Part shown: in pieces, positions 58,570 to 64,000 of the stretch
Numbering within the stretch: the first letter of the stretch is position 1
Layout: each line of letters opens with the position of its first letter
Assembly (NCBI GenBank): GCA_036346395.1
Contig: CM070604.1
Coordinates: 49,937,662 to 50,001,661, forward strand
Length of the DNA stretch: 64,000 bases
Direction of reading: 5' to 3'
Origin: Hsuehochloa calcarea
Taxonomy: Eukaryota > Streptophyta > Magnoliopsida > Poales > Poaceae
Notes under the pieces: model-generated
What the model saw: only the letters and a program-made list of their open reading frames with translations
Databases searched by the model: none
What the model was told of the DNA's origin: nothing
Translations under genes and position numbers: made by a program

Positions 58570-59470
58570 CTTTACTACCGATAAAGTACCAGAAAACAAA
58601 AATTACGGAGATTTGCCCCGATCGACGAGATGCTATTAAATCGAATTGATAAGCTACTTAAGGCGTGCTTTATAAGAGAAGTCAATCACCCAGTGGTTGG
58701 CTAACCTCAGAATGGTCAAAAAGTCAAGCGGCAAATGGCGATGTGCGTGAGACTTTATTGATCTTAATAAAGCTTGTCCAAAAGATGATTTCCTTTACCT
58801 CGTATTGATCACCGGTTGATTCTATCGGGTTGTGAAATATTAAGTTTTTAGATGCATATTCGGTTATCACGGATCAATATGTGTCTAAACGATGAAGAAA
58901 AGACCGCATTCATTACTCCATTTGGTACCTTTTGTTATATCAAAATGCCATTTGGTCTAAAGAATGCCTGCTTCTTTTCAACGCTTAATGCAATCGACTT
59001 TTTCATCTCAATTAGGCCGAATTTGGAAGCCTATGTTGATGACCTAGTCGTAAAAAGCATTAAGAGACTTAATCATATCAGCGACCTACAAGAAACATTC
59101 GACAACCTCGTAAAGCACCATTTAAAACTTAATCCAGAGAAGTGTGTGTTTGGAATTTCTTCAGAAAATTGCTTGGATTCCTAGTATCCGAACGAGGAAT
59201 CAAGCAAATCTGAAAAATAAAGGCCATCCTCCGGATGCGACCTCCAAACACAAAAAGGAAGTCCGTAAACTCACTGGGTGCATGGCGGCTTTAAGTCGTT
59301 TCATCGCACGACTAGGAGAAAAAGGACTACCTTTCTTTAAACTTCTCGTGAGACATGAAGGTTTTGAGTGGTCGAACGAGGCAAACATTGCTTTGAGGAT
59401 GTCAAGAGGTATCTTCGAGTGCTCCTGCTCGTTTCTCCAAAGCCGTAAGAGACGCTCTTAATTTACCTAG
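58570..59470 (+). pseudogene. Gypsy reverse transcriptase, frameshifted
   Basis: DEEKTAFITPFGTFCYIKMP then FGLKNACFF and the active-site AYVDDLVVKS (about 59030) with HISDLQETFDNLVKHHLKLN. The following connection region is readable in another frame as VRKLTGCMAALSRFIARLGE (about 59260). Typical gypsy RT order, disabled by frame changes near 58830 and 59185. Confidence 0.9.
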
Positions 59471-59569
59471 CCGCCACGCCACAGCAAAGAAGCGCAGATC
59501 GGGTCGTAGAACGTGAAAACGCATAACGACCGGTTTACTTACGTTAGCGAAGTTTTACACGGCCTAAGG

Positions 59570-60460
59570 AGCGTTACCTCGTGTCCAAAACTTCTATATG
59601 CCCTCCTCATGTCTTCGAGGAAATCTGCGCATTATTTTCAGCGCACAAAATAGTCAGGCTGCCTGAGTTTCCTTTGGGAGCAATCCTCCATAATAAGGAA
59701 ACAATGGGGCGATGGCAAAATGGTCGGTCGAACTTGGGAGTTCGACCTCCATTTCGTGTCGAACGGCCATAAAATCCCGTGATCTTGGCGCACTTTGTCG
59801 CCGAATGGACAAATCTGAACTCGCTCAGATCCCGATCGATTCCCACGACCGGTGGATGATGTACTTTGACGGGTCACTTACTTTAAGTGGCTCGGGTCGG
59901 GTGGTCTGGTATCTCCTACCGGAGAAACCTTAAAGTATGCCATACAATTAAACTTTCGTGCCACTAACAATGTGGCGTATCGAAGGTTTGCTAGCCGGCA
60001 TACGAGTGCGAAGCACTCTCGATTCGTCGACTACTCGTGAGAGGAGACTCTCAACTAGTCGTGAATCAAATTGGGAAAGAGTACCAAGCTCTAACTCAAC
60101 AATGGCTCGGTACTTATCGTAAGCACGTAAGCTAGAAAAACATTTTTAGGTTTCGAGGTACAATTTATCCTCGAAGGATAATTTCTCGCAGAACCAACTT
60201 GCTCGGATGGCTTCTTCCCGATCCATAATACCAAAAGGAGTTTTCTTGGAGCAACTCCAAAACCGCTCGGTCGAAGAACCAGAGACACCTCCTCTTGAGA
60301 TGGCCTCATTAGATTACGAGGATACCTGGATGACTCCCATCTACGAGTATCTTTGCAAGGGTTCCATACCCAAGATGATCTTGAGGCGGTCGATTATCCC
60401 AAAAGCCAAAATGTATACTTTGGTTGAAGGAGTCCTCTATAAACGAGGAACCTAAGGGAT
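59570..60460 (+). pseudogene. Gypsy RNase H and linker, frameshifted
   Basis: YFDGSLTLSGSG (about 59860) gives the first catalytic Asp of RNase H, with LLAGIRVRSTLDSS and RGDSQLVVNQ-like codons after it. MASSRSIIPKGVFLEQLQNR, VEEPETPPLEMASLDYED and YTLVEGVLYKRG are the usual linker to integrase in Tat elements. Several frame changes. Confidence 0.8.
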
Positions 60461-60479
60461 ACTCATGCGATGCATTCCG

Positions 60480-61540
60480 CAAAACGAAGGAATAACACTC
60501 CTTCACGATATACACAAAGGCATCTGTGGGACGATGCTTCCTCTGTAACATTAGTTGGTAAAGCCTTTCGACAAGGTTTTTATCGCCTACACTGCATTTG
60601 ATGCTAAAGAGGTGGTTAAAAGTGTGTCCAGTACAATTCCATGGTAGATGATACACCAACCAAATCAAGCATTACAAACAATACCTCTTTCTTGGCCTTT
60701 TGCACTGGGGCTTGATATCCTAGGACCGCTTTCCCAAAGCTCCGGGAGGTTTCAATTCCTTTTGTGGCTATTGACTGCTCACAAATGGATCAAGCTGAAC
60801 TCAGAATCGATAACAACTAAGCAAAGAAAAGGTTCATGATGAGAAGCGAATTAGTCGATTTGGAGTACCGAGTCGGATAATTACGCATAATGGTAAACAC
60901 TTCGCAAGTGCAAAATTTCGTGAATTTTGCGACGAGTTGGGTACCAAGTTATGCTATGCTTCGCTGCACATCCCCAAAGTAATGGGGCGGTTGAACGTGC
61001 AAACGGCCAAATAATGCGAGGAATTAAAACTCGAGTCTTCGACCACTTGTTAAGCGCCGGGGCTTGGGTACAAGAATTACCTTCCATATTATGGGCGATT
61101 CAGACAACCACCAATGAGCAACAGAGAAACACCATTTTTCTAGTGTTCGAGTCGAAGCCATGCTTCCTCCGAACTAAAATGCGGTCGACACGAGTTGAAA
61201 CCTTCAACAACTCGGATCAGAACAACTTCGAGCAGATGACATTAACCTACTCAAGAGAGGAGAAACCTAGCCTTAATTGCTCGGCGGTCTACCAACAAGC
61301 CTGCGCAGATACTATGATCGTAAGGTCCAACCTCGCACCTTCTTTGTCAGAGGTGACTTGGTATTGAGGCTCGCCAATCCAAGTCTAATCGAATAAACTT
61401 TCCCCAAATGGGAAGGTCCTTACACAAAGGGTCGAAGTAACTCGCCGTGGTCGATCATAACTAGCGATGGAAGATGGACGGAGTTCTCTCAAACTCTTGG
61501 AACATCGACCGATTCACGCAAATTCTATGTGTGATCGATT
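60480..61540 (+). pseudogene. Gypsy integrase, frameshifted
   Basis: After LLHDIHKGICG (about 60500) come WPFALGLDILGPLSQSSGRF (about 60695, first catalytic Asp) and later AAHPQSNGAVERANGQIMRG (about 60968, last catalytic Glu), LPSILWAIQTTTNEQ and the C-terminal part. The order is that of a gypsy integrase. Frame changes and stops disable it. Confidence 0.88.
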
Positions 61541-61676
61541 TCTCGTGCAATAAAAGTCCGTGTTCCTTCTACCTCTTTGCCTTATTTTTTGAGTAAAGCT
61601 TTTTTAATATTTCGACTATGATACAAAAATAAAACTCAGTTTTTCTTTACACTGGTCGAAAAGCGAGTAACATCAT

Positions 61677-62230
61677 CTAGTTGAAACTTCTCCTCTCTGC
61701 ATGTGGTTCTGCCCACTAGAAGGAATTTCCTAGCATCGACTCGTTACTCATTTTTTGCTGCCAATACAAAGAGCTCAGTTCTATCCAATAAATGTTCTCA
61801 AAGCCAACTCTTTCAAATCTTAGTTTATTTTTTCAGTCAATTCAAAAAATATTCTAAGTAGAGTGCACTTTCTTACATTTGTTCGACCACCTTTGGTGTA
61901 CTCGATTTGTTTTAACTGGTCGAAGGAAGAGACACACCTAGTCGAAGTCTTTCCTCTCTGCATGTGGTCCTGCCCACTAGAAGGAAACTTCCTAGTATCG
62001 CTCAGTCTCCTACTTTTGCTACTAGAAAAGACTTATCGAAATCCGCCAAAAAGGACGAACGAATTACTAAAAGTCCTCTAAGACGTCTGTTTAACTCAAG
62101 TTGCTGTTCTTGGTTCGATTAAACTAGTCGGAAATGAAAACATCACCTAGTCGAAGCCTTTCCTTTCTGCACGTGGTCCTGCCCACTAGAAGGAACTTCC
62201 TAGTGTCGAGTCGTTTTTACTCTTTCGACC
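61677..62230 (+). repeat. Three spaced copies of an 85-bp segment
   Basis: CTAGTCGAAGTCTTTCCTCT, CTGCATGTGGTCCTGCCCAC and TAGAAGGAACTTCCTAG recur at about 61677, 61938 and 62141 in the 3' non-coding part of the gypsy element. TTCCTTCTAG / CTAGRAGGAA inverses lie inside each copy. Confidence 0.9.
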
Positions 62231-62305
62231 AGTGCTTGACAACCGTAACAAAAGCTATAAGTTAAATAAACCTCTCTTTGTTTTCAGAAAACCCGTTTCA
62301 AACAC

Positions 62306-62341
62306 TATTTATTTAGATTGTCTAAACAATCTAAACAAATA
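62306..62341. repeat. 16-bp hairpin
   Basis: TATTTATTTAGATTGT and ACAATCTAAACAAATA are inverse with one mismatch around the loop CTAA. Confidence 0.95.
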
Positions 62342-62529
62342 GTCGGGGCTAGGATAAAGTTATTAATTTGACTTCAATTCTTAGTCCTTCATTCGCCTTT
62401 CATTCGCTTATTATCTTTTGAGTTACTAACTACTCGACAAGATGATTTTCGTGAAATAAGGCGGATCATATATTACTCATCAACAAAAATTGTCCGCCTT
62501 ACAAAGTAGTTACAAGATTACTCAAGGGG

Positions 62530-63575
62530 AGAGCCTAGTGCATTTCCTCCGCCACCTTTTGCCAATCGATCAGATTTCCACAATCGACGACTTGCCTCGA
62601 TTCGTGATAATCGAAGTCGGCTTCGATTGGTTTAACATTAAGGGATCTTGAGCTTTAAGTTTCGCCAAAGCGTAACTTACAGCAGCCTTCGATCGCCTCC
62701 CTTATTGATTCAAATTTTGATTAGCCTTCAGAGTGGTCACCATTTCTTGCAATCTTCCGACTTGTTCTCCAATAGTACTTGTGTGAGCAACTATAGTATC
62801 TTCTCGAGGAGTTTTTCCTCGTAATGTAGCTCACTAAGCACATTGTTCAGAGAGTGATGTTGCCTTGAAGACTAGTCTTCATCGACTCCATCTCTGTTGG
62901 GTACAAGTCGAAGCCTCGCTGCTTTTGTTCTCACCACTTGTTCTCAAAAGAATAATACCTGGCCAAACAAAAATACTTCTAGAGGAACATAACACAAAGA
63001 TATTTGTAGGTAAAAGCATTTCTTACCTACTAATTGAGAATCCAATTTCTTGACCTCTTCGCGATGGAAAGCAACGGTTTCAAAGATGCTTTTGCTCCCA
63101 CGCCCGATGTCCTCTCAGATTCATCTTAGCAATGCGACGACTCATTGCGATCAAGGTCTTTGCTTGATTTCACCTCAAGGATTCTCAATTGGGCGACAAT
63201 TTCAACAAGGAATTGACATTAAAAAGGGAAAACACTCAAAAAGGACAACAGTAAAAAGTTATTTACATTACATTTGAGTTCTCGTAACCTCAAGTTCTTG
63301 ATCCTTATTCTTGCTAATGCGGAAAACTCCCGAATGACCAAAGATTTGTCTCCAACTTCAAATCCGAGTTTCTCATCTCATTTTCTTTATCTCAAGAAGA
63401 AATGAGAGTTAGGTAAAGGTTAAAACTCAAAAAATGTCTTAAGTTCAAGACTTATCGCTTATTTTTTCCTGCAATTTCTTAGATGTAGAGACAACCTCTC
63501 AAGTCTATCCGAGAGGGTTAATACTTCATTCCTTAGCCTCCTCGACTCCTCTTTTCATAGTCGAGTTTAATCGGC
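62530..63575 (-). pseudogene. Antisense ORF remnant downstream of gypsy pol (tentative)
   Basis: On the minus strand short coding-like pieces appear: EESRRLRNEVLTLSDRLERL then SLHLRNCRKK (about 63560-63470, coiled coil), ISKNKDQELEVTRTQ (about 63320), and KAAVSYALAKLKAQDPLMLN (about 62690) before a terminal stretch near 62530. Tat-lineage gypsy elements often carry an antisense ORF between pol and the 3' LTR, and this fits that position. The pieces need introns or frame changes to join. Confidence 0.4.
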
Positions 63576-63638
63576 TAAGGTCTTTGAATCACCGCTTAAC
63601 CTACAAAGGATGAGAGACGGAGATAAAAATCACCGAAT

Positions 63639-63808
63639 GGTTGTGAGTACTTCTACAACCACCGACCTAGTCGTAAGTTTTTCTGCGACTACGAATGGTT
63701 GTAAGTCTTTCTATGACCACTATCTCGTCGTAAGTAGTCGTAAGTTTTTTTACGACTAACTTTGTCATGAGTTTCTTCCATGACTATTCTCGTAAGACAT
63801 TATACGAG
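63639..63808. repeat. Second palindrome array, six units
   Basis: Units at 63639, 63669, 63697, 63736, 63763 and 63789. Arms are GGTTGT/ACAACC, AGTCGTA/TGCGACT, GGTTGTA/TATGACC, AGTCGTA/TACGACT, GTCATG/CATGAC and CTCGTA/TACGAG. Same design as 54769-54907, but these units are not part of a matching LTR. Confidence 0.9.
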
Positions 63809-64000
63809 TATTTAAGTTGAAAACAACTATGGATGATAAGTGACTTACCACCTCTCGCCTCAGGCAGAGTAGCTCTTTCTCCCGTCTTAGTTCTAAAAGT
63901 TGTCGATGATACTCACCGACAACAAAGAATTTGCTCCGAGCTTTCTCGCAAAAGAGAACAATGGAGAAGTGAAGGAAAGCCACATGTATAAGTATTTTGA

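Overview
The window looks like nuclear DNA of a grass (Poaceae). It has GC-rich, intron-containing genes, a cereal-type MIR396 precursor, a plant 40S ribosomal protein S30 gene, and dense nested transposable elements: Ty1/copia and Ty3/gypsy retroelements, solo LTRs, a CACTA element, a MuDR-like remnant and foldback repeats. I saw no rRNA or tRNA gene, no CRISPR array and no bacterial-type operon. The species cannot be told from the sequence alone.

Only three functional genes are well supported. (1) On the + strand at 29419-32261 a six-exon gene encodes a 771-residue raffinose-synthase-family (GH36) protein of the seed-imbibition-protein/alkaline alpha-galactosidase type, with a TATA box at 29093. 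(2) On the - strand at about 44965-45095 lies a MIR396 hairpin (mature strand at complement 45052-45072) with a TATA box at 45310-45318. (3) On the - strand at 50402-50694 a two-exon RPS30 gene has a telo-box and several site II motifs in its promoter.

Layout. 1-5720: dead coding remnants (plant mobile domain, MuDR-type transposase, a coiled-coil TE-associated protein) mixed with hairpin arrays and one gypsy solo LTR. 5820-11570: a MITE-like hairpin, a 1.5-kb copia solo LTR, a 1.1-kb CACTA element, an exon-like fragment, a GC-rich stem-loop and a third LTR copy in the opposite direction. 13600-14590: a large foldback repeat. 14818-21350: a decayed Retrofit/Hopscotch-like copia on the - strand, split by a second solo LTR. 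22429-24420: another copia LTR next to a + strand fragment of the same Retrofit-like family. 25395-about 29015: a copia with a large internal deletion, ending close to the promoter of the GH36 gene. 32300-37950: mostly intergenic. 37951-43554: a structurally complete copia on the - strand with target duplication GCCCT. 43555-50960: the MIR396 and RPS30 neighbourhood with microsatellites and degenerate repeats. 52391-54680: a - strand copia remnant. 54686-64000: a Tat/RIRE2-like gypsy element running off the window end.

The three genes show no functional link. The GH36 enzyme acts in galactosyl-oligosaccharide metabolism, miR396 represses growth-regulating factors, and eS30 is a small-subunit ribosomal protein. 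The most unusual non-genic signals are regularly spaced arrays of short palindromes. In the gypsy LTR, neighbouring units keep their pairing through paired base changes.
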